The notes beneath the pieces are model-generated. The model was not told the DNA's origin, made no database searches, and saw only the letters and a program-made list of their open reading frames with translations. Of a stretch of DNA of 20,801 bases, positions 1-6,631 are shown one piece after another; the first letter of the stretch is position 1, and each line of letters starts with the position of its first letter. The position numbers and the translations under genes are program-made. Source of the stretch: Phycisphaeraceae bacterium (GTDB lineage Bacteria > Planctomycetota > Phycisphaerae > Phycisphaerales > Phycisphaeraceae); the NCBI GenBank assembly GCA_016763955.1, contig JAESSU010000121.1, forward strand, positions 1 to 20,801, read 5' to 3'.

Positions 1-83
1 TCCATGTTATTAACGTTAAAGGCACCAATACCGAACCCACCATTATAGGCTAGTTCGAACATGGGTTTAGAGGTCATGAGCAT
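1..83 (-). CDS. fba: Class II fructose-1,6-bisphosphate aldolase, 5' partial
   Basis: Reverse-strand translation from the ATG at 83 gives 27 residues ending in GGFGIGAFNVNNME, then leaves the window. The stretch A-Y-x-G-G-[FY]-x-[IV]-G-A-F-N-V-N-N-M-E is the hallmark N-terminus of class II (zinc-dependent) fructose-bisphosphate aldolases, which interconvert fructose 1,6-bisphosphate with DHAP and glyceraldehyde 3-phosphate in glycolysis and gluconeogenesis. An AAAGGA ribosome binding site about 9 bases upstream supports this start; a second in-frame ATG lies two codons on. The gene is divergent from argJ. Only the N-terminus is visible, so the exact subfamily (fructose versus tagatose bisphosphate aldolase) cannot be settled. 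Confidence 0.85.
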   Translation of the reverse strand, partial: MLMTSKPMFELAYNGGFGIGAFNVNNM

Positions 84-292
84 GGCTCAAATTCCTTTTT
101 GCAGAGCTTCTTAAATAGAAGCGGTAATTGATTACATCCAGCGTAGTACACTACTCCAGACAGGCTGTTATAATTCCAAGGCGATACTGTACCTCCTTAG
201 GCACACATCTACATCAAAAGAGCAATTGTACCATAAACAGCATTTTTTGCAGGCAATGCAATACTTCCACTTTGTAATGATTGAGCAATACC
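84..292. promoter_or_regulatory. Divergent fba/argJ intergenic region with extended -10 promoter for argJ
   Basis: This 209-base region separates the divergent fba and argJ starts. On the plus strand, TGTTATAAT at 166-174 is a perfect extended -10 (TGnTATAAT) with no convincing -35, and would start an argJ transcript near 181 with a leader of about 110 bases. On the minus strand a TACAAT at 230-225 is a possible -10 for fba. The fba leader contains a small hairpin, GCTTCT/AGAAGC with a 5-base loop (106-122). Assignments are by motif only. Confidence 0.45.
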
Positions 293-1507
293 ATGGCAAA
301 CTTATACAACATCACCGCAGCAAAAGGTTTCCGAACCGGTGGGACCACCTGCGGCATCAAGGCTTCAGGTAAACCCGACCTTATGATCATCACTTCAGAC
401 TCCCCCTGTTCAGTAGCGGGGGTTTTTACAACAAATAAAATGCCCGGAGCGCCTGTCGTGGTCTCCAAACGACACGTCCGCAACGGTAAGGCACAAGCAA
501 TCGTATGTAACTCAGGTATTTCAAATGTTTGCACAGGCCCACAAGGTCTAGCTGACGCACTCACCATGTGCTTGCAAACGGGCGAACAACTCGGCATCGA
601 TCCCGCAGATGTACTCGTCTGTTCCACGGGGGTCATTGGACACATGCTCCCCATGGGAAAAATCGAAGCAGGCATCGAAAAACTTGCTCCAAAACTTGCC
701 AAAGGCCCCAAGGCAGATTCGGCAACCGCCCGGGCAATCATGACCACAGACTTAGTCCCCAAATCATCACTCATACGATTACAACTCGGCAGTAAAACCA
801 TTCACATGGGTGGCATCGCCAAAGGATCAGGCATGATCGCCCCCAACATGGCAACCATGCTCAGCTTCATCACCACTGATATTGCCATCACACCTATTCT
901 TCTTAAGCAGGTTCTCAAACGTGCTGCCGATGTCAGCTACAACCGTATCAGCATTGACGACGACACCTCCACTAGTGACAGCGTTCTAATCCTAGCCAAT
1001 GGTCAAGCAGGCAATCGACTCATCGACAAGCCAGGGAAAAATCTTGATGCGTTTGAAGCAGCACTCACCACATTGTGTAAAGACCTTGCCTATCAAATTG
1101 TCAAAGATGGTGAAGGTGCAACGCGAGTCTACCGTGCTCAAATCTCCGGCGCAGCCTCACTAAAAGATGCCAACCGTAACGGCAAAACCATCGCTAACTC
1201 ACCTCTAGTCAAAACAGCCATTCATGGGAATGATCCAAACTGGGGCCGTCTCGTCATGGCAGTGGGACGTAGCGGCGCAAAAGTTAAACCCGATAAACTC
1301 GACATCGGTATCGGTGGCATACTACTGTGTAAAAGCGGCGAACCCGTCCAACTCACTAAAGCTCAACTTGCCAAAATCATCAAACACATGAAGTCCAAAG
1401 AAGTCTTACTCACCGTCAATCTCAATCTCGGTCAAGGTGAAGCCCAATGGTTAGGATGCGATCTCTCGCGTGAATATATTACCATCAACGCAGACTACAC
1501 AACCTAA
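293..1507 (+). CDS. argJ: Bifunctional glutamate N-acetyltransferase / amino-acid N-acetyltransferase (ornithine acetyltransferase) ArgJ
   Basis: ArgJ transfers the acetyl group from N-acetylornithine to glutamate, and in bifunctional forms also uses acetyl-CoA, closing the cyclic arginine pathway in the cytoplasm. The 404-residue length is normal. Visible hallmarks are STGVIG, TTDLVPK, the autoproteolysis motif KGSGMIAPNMATML (cleavage between Ala187 and Thr188; the new N-terminal Thr is the nucleophile), HGNDPNWGR, and the C-terminal CDLSREYITINADYTT. The ATG at 293 is preferred; an in-frame TTG at 281 would add four residues. The usually conserved NSGNAN region reads NSGISN here. It is a single gene followed by a strong terminator, not part of a visible arg operon. 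Confidence 0.96.
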   Translation: MANLYNITAAKGFRTGGTTCGIKASGKPDLMIITSDSPCSVAGVFTTNKMPGAPVVVSKRHVRNGKAQAIVCNSGISNVCTGPQGLADALTMCLQTGEQLGIDPADVLVCSTGVIGHMLPMGKIEAGIEKLAPKLAKGPKADSATARAIMTTDLVPKSSLIRLQLGSKTIHMGGIAKGSGMIAPNMATMLSFITTDIAITPILLKQVLKRAADVSYNRISIDDDTSTSDSVLILANGQAGNRLIDKPGKNLDAFEAALTTLCKDLAYQIVKDGEGATRVYRAQISGAASLKDANRNGKTIANSPLVKTAIHGNDPNWGRLVMAVGRSGAKVKPDKLDIGIGGILLCKSGEPVQLTKAQLAKIIKHMKSKEVLLTVNLNLGQGEAQWLGCDLSREYITINADYTT

Positions 1508-1584
1508 CCTAATCACTGAAATACACGCTTGCTTTTAAACCGCACCTTCACCTTTATATGATGATTCTAAAACTCAATCACTTT

Positions 1585-1616
1585 AAAAAGACACTGCTAA
1601 CGTAGTGACTTTTTTT
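1585..1616 (+). terminator. Intrinsic terminator downstream of argJ
   Basis: AAAAAGACACTGC (1585-1597) pairs with GTAGTGACTTTTT (1602-1614) around a TAAC loop, with one A-A mismatch and one G-T wobble, and runs into seven Ts (1610-1616). The A-tract on the left side means it could also work in reverse. It marks the boundary between host argJ and the phage-like operon. Confidence 0.85.
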
Positions 1617-1650
1617 ATGTCAACAATTTCCAAAATTCAAAACAAAACGA

Positions 1651-1680
1651 TTGACGCGTCATGTCATCAAGCTTTACATT
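1651..1680 (+). promoter_or_regulatory. Candidate promoter and palindromic operator at the head of the phage-like operon
   Basis: TTGACG (1651-1656) is followed after 18 bases by TACATT (1675-1680), a plausible sigma-70-type promoter starting transcription near 1688. The -35 overlaps a perfect 10-base palindrome, TGACGCGTCA (1652-1661), a possible repressor site. If this is the real promoter, the ATG at 1661 lies within it, which favours the GTG start at 1724 for the first gene. Confidence 0.35.
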
Positions 1681-1723
1681 AAACATATCGCCAGTCTCCG
1701 ATGTGAGCCGAAAGGGACGCATC

Positions 1724-2242
1724 GTGAATCTCAACTTCCCCGACCTGTGGCATAAATCCACAAGCTTTCTGGATCACTATCGTAGTTTTATATTGAGCCT
1801 GATTTTCACCGGTCTGCTAGCAGGTTACCTACTAGGCTGTGAAGTCAAAACGCCAAGTCTCATCGACCCTGCGCAATTGGTTTCCGCAGCACAATTACAA
1901 TCAGAAGCTCACAAGCTTCAAGCTCAATACACCCAACGTGAAAAACAATTACAACTGCAACTTGAAACATTAACACTTGAGCAACAGGATTTTAATACCG
2001 GTCTGATCACTGCTGTTAATGATCTTGAAACCAAGACTCAACAACGCCAGCAAATCATCGACACCCTAGGCGGACTTGCAGTGCAAGCTGCACAAGGCAC
2101 AGCCAATCCAATTAGCGCCCTTACCGCACTCATAGGTCTCGTCAGTGCAGGCTCAGCAGTTGGGTTAGGGCTCGATAGTCTGCGTAAAGATCGTGTCATT
2201 AAAAATCTCAAAAAAAAATCTGACAACGCCGCTGTAACTTAA
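1724..2242 (+). CDS. Predicted phage-associated lipoprotein with coiled coil and C-terminal hydrophobic segment
   Basis: I do not recognise the family. From the GTG at 1724 (AAAGGG ribosome site 6-9 bases upstream) the 172-residue product has a charged N-terminus, a hydrophobic stretch (residues about 21-37) and a lipobox LLGC with Cys39, so it is predicted to be a lipoprotein. A Gln/Glu-rich coiled coil (about 55-110) follows, then a Gly/Ala/Leu-rich hydrophobic segment (about 128-150) and a basic tail. An ATG at 1661 would add 21 residues but lacks a ribosome site and overlaps a promoter candidate. It is the first gene of the phage-like operon. Possible roles are envelope attachment or an outer spanin-like lysis function; neither is shown by sequence. 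Confidence 0.7.
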   Translation: MNLNFPDLWHKSTSFLDHYRSFILSLIFTGLLAGYLLGCEVKTPSLIDPAQLVSAAQLQSEAHKLQAQYTQREKQLQLQLETLTLEQQDFNTGLITAVNDLETKTQQRQQIIDTLGGLAVQAAQGTANPISALTALIGLVSAGSAVGLGLDSLRKDRVIKNLKKKSDNAAVT

Positions 2243-2380
2243 CTCATTCACACAAGCCTACAGGTAAGCCACCCTGGTGAATCTGTACGGGCCGGTCACT
2301 TATCCATCACCTAGCCCACCTCTTCATCACGTTTACTATTCGTTAAAAAACGCTCCATTAACAGCACAAAGGCCCACACC
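2243..2380. other. Short intergenic gap in the phage-like operon
   Basis: This 138-base gap lies between the lipoprotein and fibre-like genes. I found no convincing promoter, hairpin terminator or ORF in it. The only motif is AAAGG about 8-12 bases before the next ATG. Confidence 0.4.
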
Positions 2381-2977
2381 ATGATGCTCAAACCATCGGA
2401 CAGCTATACTGCGCAATTCACAACGCAACATCCAGACACTGCCGTTGCAACCAACGCTGACAGCCTCCCCGTCGCAATTGCCACACGCAATGGCACAGAT
2501 GATGCAGGCTTTGTTCTCACCGTCACCAACATGACCATCGGACGCTATAAAATCACCAGCACCATCCCAGTCAACTACATCGCTGGCGATCTCATTCAAA
2601 TCACAATCCAGGCCACCGTGGCCACAATCGCAGCGACCGCTATTGTCGATCACTTTACCATCGACACAAAACGCAACAGCGACCTCAACGACTTTAACGC
2701 TTCGACGCAATTCATCACCGTTGACAACATCACAAACAATGCATTAGCAGAATTTTTCACCACAAACTCAGGTGTTCTTTTCAATTCAGCCGTCGCAGGT
2801 TCCGTCGTTAAAGAAGTCGTTGATAACGTCGTAATCGCAATAAGCAATGACTGGACCACCGCCGAACAAGAACAAATTCGCTATCGGCTAGGCATTGACG
2901 GAACAGCATCCACCCCAGTTGCAACAGGCGATCTTTCAGACATTAAAACCATTCTCCAGGCAGCAACTCACAAATGA
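2381..2977 (+). CDS. Phage fibre/baseplate-like structural protein
   Basis: This 198-residue acidic, Thr/Ala-rich protein has an N-terminal beta-rich domain (about residues 5-100). It follows the pattern seen in phage baseplate-upper and tail-fibre modules: a polar Y-x-A-x-F strand, a short TRNGTDDAG hairpin, then GRYKITSTIP and AGDLIQITIQATV, ending in a LDTKR-like motif (here TIDTKRNSD). A helical C-terminal part includes WTTAEQEQIRYRLGIDG, a motif common near the ends of phage tail-fibre and surface proteins. No enzyme motif is visible. Its stop overlaps the next start (ATGA at 2974-2977). The function is inferred from pattern and context only; two ATGs (2381, 2384) are possible starts. 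Confidence 0.65.
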   Translation: MMLKPSDSYTAQFTTQHPDTAVATNADSLPVAIATRNGTDDAGFVLTVTNMTIGRYKITSTIPVNYIAGDLIQITIQATVATIAATAIVDHFTIDTKRNSDLNDFNASTQFITVDNITNNALAEFFTTNSGVLFNSAVAGSVVKEVVDNVVIAISNDWTTAEQEQIRYRLGIDGTASTPVATGDLSDIKTILQAATHK

Positions 2978-3243
2978 AAATATTAAACCAATACCCATGG
3001 CTTTTATCAGCGATCCTCACACTCACGGGATGGGTCTGGGTCATGGCAGGCGAACGTGCTGTCACCCAACAAAAACTCGACAACCTAGACACACGAATCA
3101 TGACCGTTCAACAGCGTAATCAAATGCTTAGTGACAAACTCGTAGCCATCCACAACTCCGTTACGCAAGTCAAAACCGATGTCCGCTGGCTCCGTGAAAG
3201 CTGGGCAAACAAACGACAGCAAGAAAGCTTAATCCATGATTAA
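2974..3243 (+). CDS. Small membrane-anchored coiled-coil protein
   Basis: The 89-residue product starts with a short basic tip, one transmembrane helix (about residues 8-26, WLLSAILTLTGWVWVMAG) and then a continuous helical, heptad-like region (about 30-85) ending in a basic, polar tail. This N-in/C-out design resembles phage inner-membrane spanins or accessory lysis proteins, but no family is recognised. It is coupled to its neighbours by ATGA at its start and an 8-base overlap with the ParB-like gene at its end. Together with the lipoprotein at 1724 it could form an envelope-spanning pair; this is inference. Confidence 0.65.
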   Translation: MKILNQYPWLLSAILTLTGWVWVMAGERAVTQQKLDNLDTRIMTVQQRNQMLSDKLVAIHNSVTQVKTDVRWLRESWANKRQQESLIHD

Positions 3244-3823
3244 TATGAACACACTACACCCAAACATTGAAAGTTCCATTCGTGATTTGGCAGTCCCAAT
3301 AAGCCAAATTCACACAGACGAAAATAACGTCCGTAAACACCCGGAAGAAAACCTTGAAGCTATCAAACGAAGTCTCGAATCCTTCGGTCAACAAAAACCT
3401 ATCGTCATTGACAAACACAAAACATGTCTAGCGGGCAACGGCACATTACTTGCGGCACGGGCGCCTGGCTGGACCCATCTTGCAGCCGTTGCCTCTGAAT
3501 TATCTGGCACAAGCGCCCGTGCCTACGCCATTGCTGACAACCGCACCACAGACACAAGTCAATGGGACGAGGACAAGCTCGCGTCACAACTTGCTGCCCT
3601 GCAAAACGACATGGACTTTGATCATCTGACCACAGGCTTTAACGACCAGCAGATTGAAGATGCCATCAGCAAAGCCATGCAAATCCAAAATATCTCACAG
3701 CCGGATATAGACATCCCAGACATCTGTCAGGTACTCGTGGCATGTCAAAACGAGTCTCAACAAAAAGAACTATTTGAACGCTTAGAAGAGGAGGGATACA
3801 CATGCCGCATATTAACACTGTAG
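3236..3823 (+). CDS. ParB/sulfiredoxin-fold domain protein (phage type)
   Basis: The 195-residue product has a ParB-like N-terminal domain (about residues 17-110): VPISQIHTDENNVRKHP, a helix with EAIKRSLESFGQQKPIVID, then AGNGTLLAARAPGW in place of the classical GHRR/GExR box, and ADNRTTD. Residues 160-195 form a separate C-terminal module rich in Gln/Glu that ends RILTL. Phage ParB-like proteins may be DNA-binding, CTP-binding or nuclease proteins and are often next to DNA-modification or terminase genes. This one lacks the fused methyltransferase seen in some relatives. Its 3' end overlaps the ABC/GNAT gene by 22 bases, so the two are probably co-translated and work together. Confidence 0.85.
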   Translation: MINMNTLHPNIESSIRDLAVPISQIHTDENNVRKHPEENLEAIKRSLESFGQQKPIVIDKHKTCLAGNGTLLAARAPGWTHLAAVASELSGTSARAYAIADNRTTDTSQWDEDKLASQLAALQNDMDFDHLTTGFNDQQIEDAISKAMQIQNISQPDIDIPDICQVLVACQNESQQKELFERLEEEGYTCRILTL

Positions 3824-4908
3824 TTCAATCACCTGTCTTTGATAGCTTTCGTGTCCGACAAGTTGCAGGCCTCTTTGATGTCCCTATCAGTTCTAAAAGC
3901 TCACAGTCATTTGATGTCCAACTTCCCGGACTCGATCAAGACTGGCTCATTGGCGCGATTGTCGGGCCCTCAGGTTCAGGCAAAAGTACCATTGCCAACA
4001 AAGCCTTTGGCAAGAACGGCTGCATCGCTCCACAGAGTTTAACCGACAGTCACGACTGGCCGCATGACAAGGCAGTCGTTGATGGCTTTGATCAATCACT
4101 GCCAGGCAAGCATGTCACCGCAATGCTCAACGCAGTAGGATTTAGTTCACCACCTGCATGGATTCGCCCGTGGCATGTTCTTAGCAATGGCGAAAAATTC
4201 CGTTGTGATCTGGCCCATGCCCTACTTAAAGACCAGCAAGTCATTGCCTTTGATGAGTTCACCAGTGTGGTGGATCGTCAGGTCGCTCGCTTTGGTTCAG
4301 CCGCTGTTGCAAAGACATTGCGTGCAGGTCGAGCAAAATGTCAACGTTTCGTTGCAGTGACTTGTCATTACGACATTCTGCAATGGTTAGAACCCGACTG
4401 GTGGTTGGATATGGCAGACTCAACACTGCACTGGGGGTCAGTTCGGCGACCCGACATCCAACTCAAAATCCATGCCTGCAAAAAAAATGTATGGGGACTG
4501 TTTAAGCACCATCACTATTTAAGCAGCACTTTAAATAACGCGTCACGATGTTACATCGCAACATGGGACGACAAGCCTGTAGCCTTTTGCTCCACACTGC
4601 ATCTCTATGGACACAGTGACATGCGGATCATTCACAGACTTGTTGTTCTACCTGATTTTCAAGGCCTTGGCGTCGGCCCAGCATTATTAGATGAAGTTGC
4701 AAAAATCGAAGCAAAGAACATGCGTGTGACGATCGTCACATCACATCCAGCCCTGATTCGTAGCCTATCTCGCAATCCCAAATGGCGATGTGCAAACGTC
4801 GTTAAATGCGGACAAGCACACAAGGGCATCCTTGCTCGAACGGGTAAAAAAATTGGCTCCATGGGACGTATCACCGCATCGTTCCGTTACCGAAAGACAG
4901 TTGCGTGA
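3802..4908 (+). CDS. ABC-type ATPase fused to GNAT acyltransferase (COG2401-like)
   Basis: One 368-residue polypeptide carries two enzyme domains. Residues about 30-215 are a soluble ABC ATPase: Walker A GPSGSGKST (55-63), signature LSNGE (127-131), Walker B VIAFDE (147-152) and H-loop His189; there are no membrane segments. Residues about 225-350 are a GNAT fold with an FKHHHYL motif (234-240) and motif A RLVVLPDFQGLGVG (279-292), the acetyl-CoA pyrophosphate loop. This matches the known class of ABC ATPases fused to a predicted acetyltransferase (COG2401). The substrate is unknown. Phage Mu Mom, a DNA-modifying enzyme, also has a GNAT fold with an early His-Tyr, so a DNA-modifying or regulatory role is conceivable. 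It overlaps the ParB-like gene and sits four bases from the HTH gene. Confidence 0.88.
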   Translation: MPHINTVVQSPVFDSFRVRQVAGLFDVPISSKSSQSFDVQLPGLDQDWLIGAIVGPSGSGKSTIANKAFGKNGCIAPQSLTDSHDWPHDKAVVDGFDQSLPGKHVTAMLNAVGFSSPPAWIRPWHVLSNGEKFRCDLAHALLKDQQVIAFDEFTSVVDRQVARFGSAAVAKTLRAGRAKCQRFVAVTCHYDILQWLEPDWWLDMADSTLHWGSVRRPDIQLKIHACKKNVWGLFKHHHYLSSTLNNASRCYIATWDDKPVAFCSTLHLYGHSDMRIIHRLVVLPDFQGLGVGPALLDEVAKIEAKNMRVTIVTSHPALIRSLSRNPKWRCANVVKCGQAHKGILARTGKKIGSMGRITASFRYRKTVA

Positions 4909-4911
4909 CAA

Positions 4912-5319
4912 ATGACCCTAAAGAAAAAACCGACCAAGACCACCGTAAAACAGCAAGCCATCGTCGACCGGCGGATTCGCGCGTTGGAGATGCGTAAGGC
5001 AGGCTTAACCTATGCACAAATCGCCAAGTCTCTTGATGTGAGTGAACGTACCGTTCTTAACGACATCAAACAAAGCGTTAAAAACAAAACCAATTCACAG
5101 GATATTGAACGTGCAGTTGATCTATTGCGAATTGAAATGGCCATGCTCCCCCTTGCCAAAGATGTCCGAAATGGAGATCACAAAGCCATCGACCGATGGA
5201 AGCAACTCATCGACATGAAACAGAAATTACTTGAACGTCAAGACAATCTAGCAGCCAACGATTCAGAACAAACCCTACGCGTCAAAGTTGTCAGCGAAGT
5301 GGATATGGAAAAAATATGA
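4912..5319 (+). CDS. HTH protein, candidate small terminase subunit
   Basis: The 135-residue basic protein has a helix-turn-helix (about residues 27-52, with AGLTYAQIAKSLDVSERTVL) followed by a helical region and charged tail. Its position immediately upstream of and overlapping (ATGA) the large terminase is the standard place for the small terminase, which recognises packaging sites on phage DNA and recruits the large subunit. No specific family signature beyond the HTH is visible, so a transcriptional regulator is the alternative. The start ATG lies three bases after the ABC/GNAT stop. Confidence 0.7.
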   Translation: MTLKKKPTKTTVKQQAIVDRRIRALEMRKAGLTYAQIAKSLDVSERTVLNDIKQSVKNKTNSQDIERAVDLLRIEMAMLPLAKDVRNGDHKAIDRWKQLIDMKQKLLERQDNLAANDSEQTLRVKVVSEVDMEKI

Positions 5320-6602
5320 GTCTCACACAAACACAATCCATCTCAAATCAGAACAAACCTTACCGCCCTTATGGTGTCGCTCGTGACTTACTGTATTGCC
5401 GTGAACCAGAGATCCTCATGGAAGGCCCCGCAGGCACGGGAAAGACACGAGCGCTACTCGAAAAAGCAAACCTCTGTGCGATGAAGTACCCAGGCATGCG
5501 AGCTTTATTCGTGCGAAAAACGCGGGAATCCAGCACGGAATCGGTTCTGGTAACACTCGAAGAAAAAGTCCTCCCTACCGGCTGGCCAATGCTCAGTGGC
5601 CCATCACGAAGACAACGCCAAAACTATCGCTACCCCAACGGGTCAATTTTTGTCATCGCAGGGATGGATCGTGCAAGCCGAATCATGTCCACAGAATATG
5701 ACATGATCTTTGTCTTCGAAGCTCGCGAGCTTACTGAAGACGACTGGGAATCACTGCTCACACGATTACGCAATGGCATGATGCCTTACCAACAAGCGAT
5801 CGCGGACACCAATCCCGATGCGCCCACGCATTGGCTAAATCAACGTGCGTTGCGCGGGCAAATGACGCGACTGCTTAGCCGCCATGACGACAATCCAAAT
5901 GTCACGAACGAATATAAAAAGCGGTTAAATCATCTCACCGGTGTGCGTCGTGATCGACTCTACAAAGGCATCTGGGCTGGCCAAGAAGGTGCGGTCTACG
6001 ACCTTTGGGACCCTGCGGTACATCTCGTTAATCACAGCGATATTCCCCTTGAATACAGACGTATTCGCAGCATTGACTTTGGGTATACCAATCCGTTTGT
6101 CTGTCAATGGTGGGCAATTGATTCTGATGACCGCATGATCCTTTACCGTGAACTGTATTTGAGTCATGGTTTAGTAGAAGACCATGCTCAGTTCATTGCC
6201 AAGCACTCACAAGGCGAAACTTACGAAGCAACCGTCTGTGATCACGATGCCGAAGGCCGCGCAACATTAGAACGTTACGGCATTGAAACAATCCTCGCAA
6301 AAAAATCCTTGCGTAGCGGCATTCAGTCTGTCACACGAAGGCTCAAAAAAGAAGCTGACGGGAAACCGCGACTGATGCTCATGCAAGATTGTTTAATTCA
6401 AACCGATCATCGTCTTGCCGAAAAACAAAAACCAACCAGTACCTGTCAGGAATTCCCTGGCTATATCTGGCATCGCGGGACGGATGTTTCAGAAATGCCA
6501 GTGATGGTCAACGATCACGGGATGGACGCGATGCGATATGCCGTGGTGTACTTGGATGGATTAACTCAAAACACATTAGATGTCCGCGTTCTGGGCAAAT
6601 AG
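5316..6602 (+). CDS. terL: Phage terminase large subunit (ATPase/nuclease)
   Basis: The 428-residue DNA-packaging motor protein has an N-terminal ATPase with Walker A GPAGTGKT (37-44), a Walker B strand ending VFEA with catalytic Glu135, and a coupling segment DTNPDAPTHWL (about 164-174). The C-terminal RNase H-like nuclease has its acidic triad visible as SIDFGYTNP (Asp254), VCDHDAEG (Asp309/Asp311) and NDHGMDAMRYA (Asp400/Asp404). The residue before the Walker B Glu is Phe rather than Asp, which is tolerated in several terminase groups. All catalytic residues appear present, so the packaging enzyme looks functional. Length fits PBSX/HK97-type terminases. It starts by ATGA overlap with the HTH gene. 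Confidence 0.95.
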   Translation: MSLTQTQSISNQNKPYRPYGVARDLLYCREPEILMEGPAGTGKTRALLEKANLCAMKYPGMRALFVRKTRESSTESVLVTLEEKVLPTGWPMLSGPSRRQRQNYRYPNGSIFVIAGMDRASRIMSTEYDMIFVFEARELTEDDWESLLTRLRNGMMPYQQAIADTNPDAPTHWLNQRALRGQMTRLLSRHDDNPNVTNEYKKRLNHLTGVRRDRLYKGIWAGQEGAVYDLWDPAVHLVNHSDIPLEYRRIRSIDFGYTNPFVCQWWAIDSDDRMILYRELYLSHGLVEDHAQFIAKHSQGETYEATVCDHDAEGRATLERYGIETILAKKSLRSGIQSVTRRLKKEADGKPRLMLMQDCLIQTDHRLAEKQKPTSTCQEFPGYIWHRGTDVSEMPVMVNDHGMDAMRYAVVYLDGLTQNTLDVRVLGK

Positions 6603-6631
6603 AACCTCTTGAGACTGAAGGAACTTTTCAC

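Noticed and set aside
3..53. Plus-strand C-terminal reading frame before argJ.
   Set aside because: The minus strand at the same place encodes the unmistakable N-terminus of a class II aldolase, so the plus reading is a shadow.
214..801. A 195-residue minus-strand ORF within argJ.
   Set aside because: Antisense shadow of a highly conserved argJ.
6389..6631. N-terminal extension of the portal frame inside the terminase gene.
   Set aside because: The extension is the out-of-frame reading of the conserved terminase C-terminus, and the ATG at 6632 has its own ribosome site.
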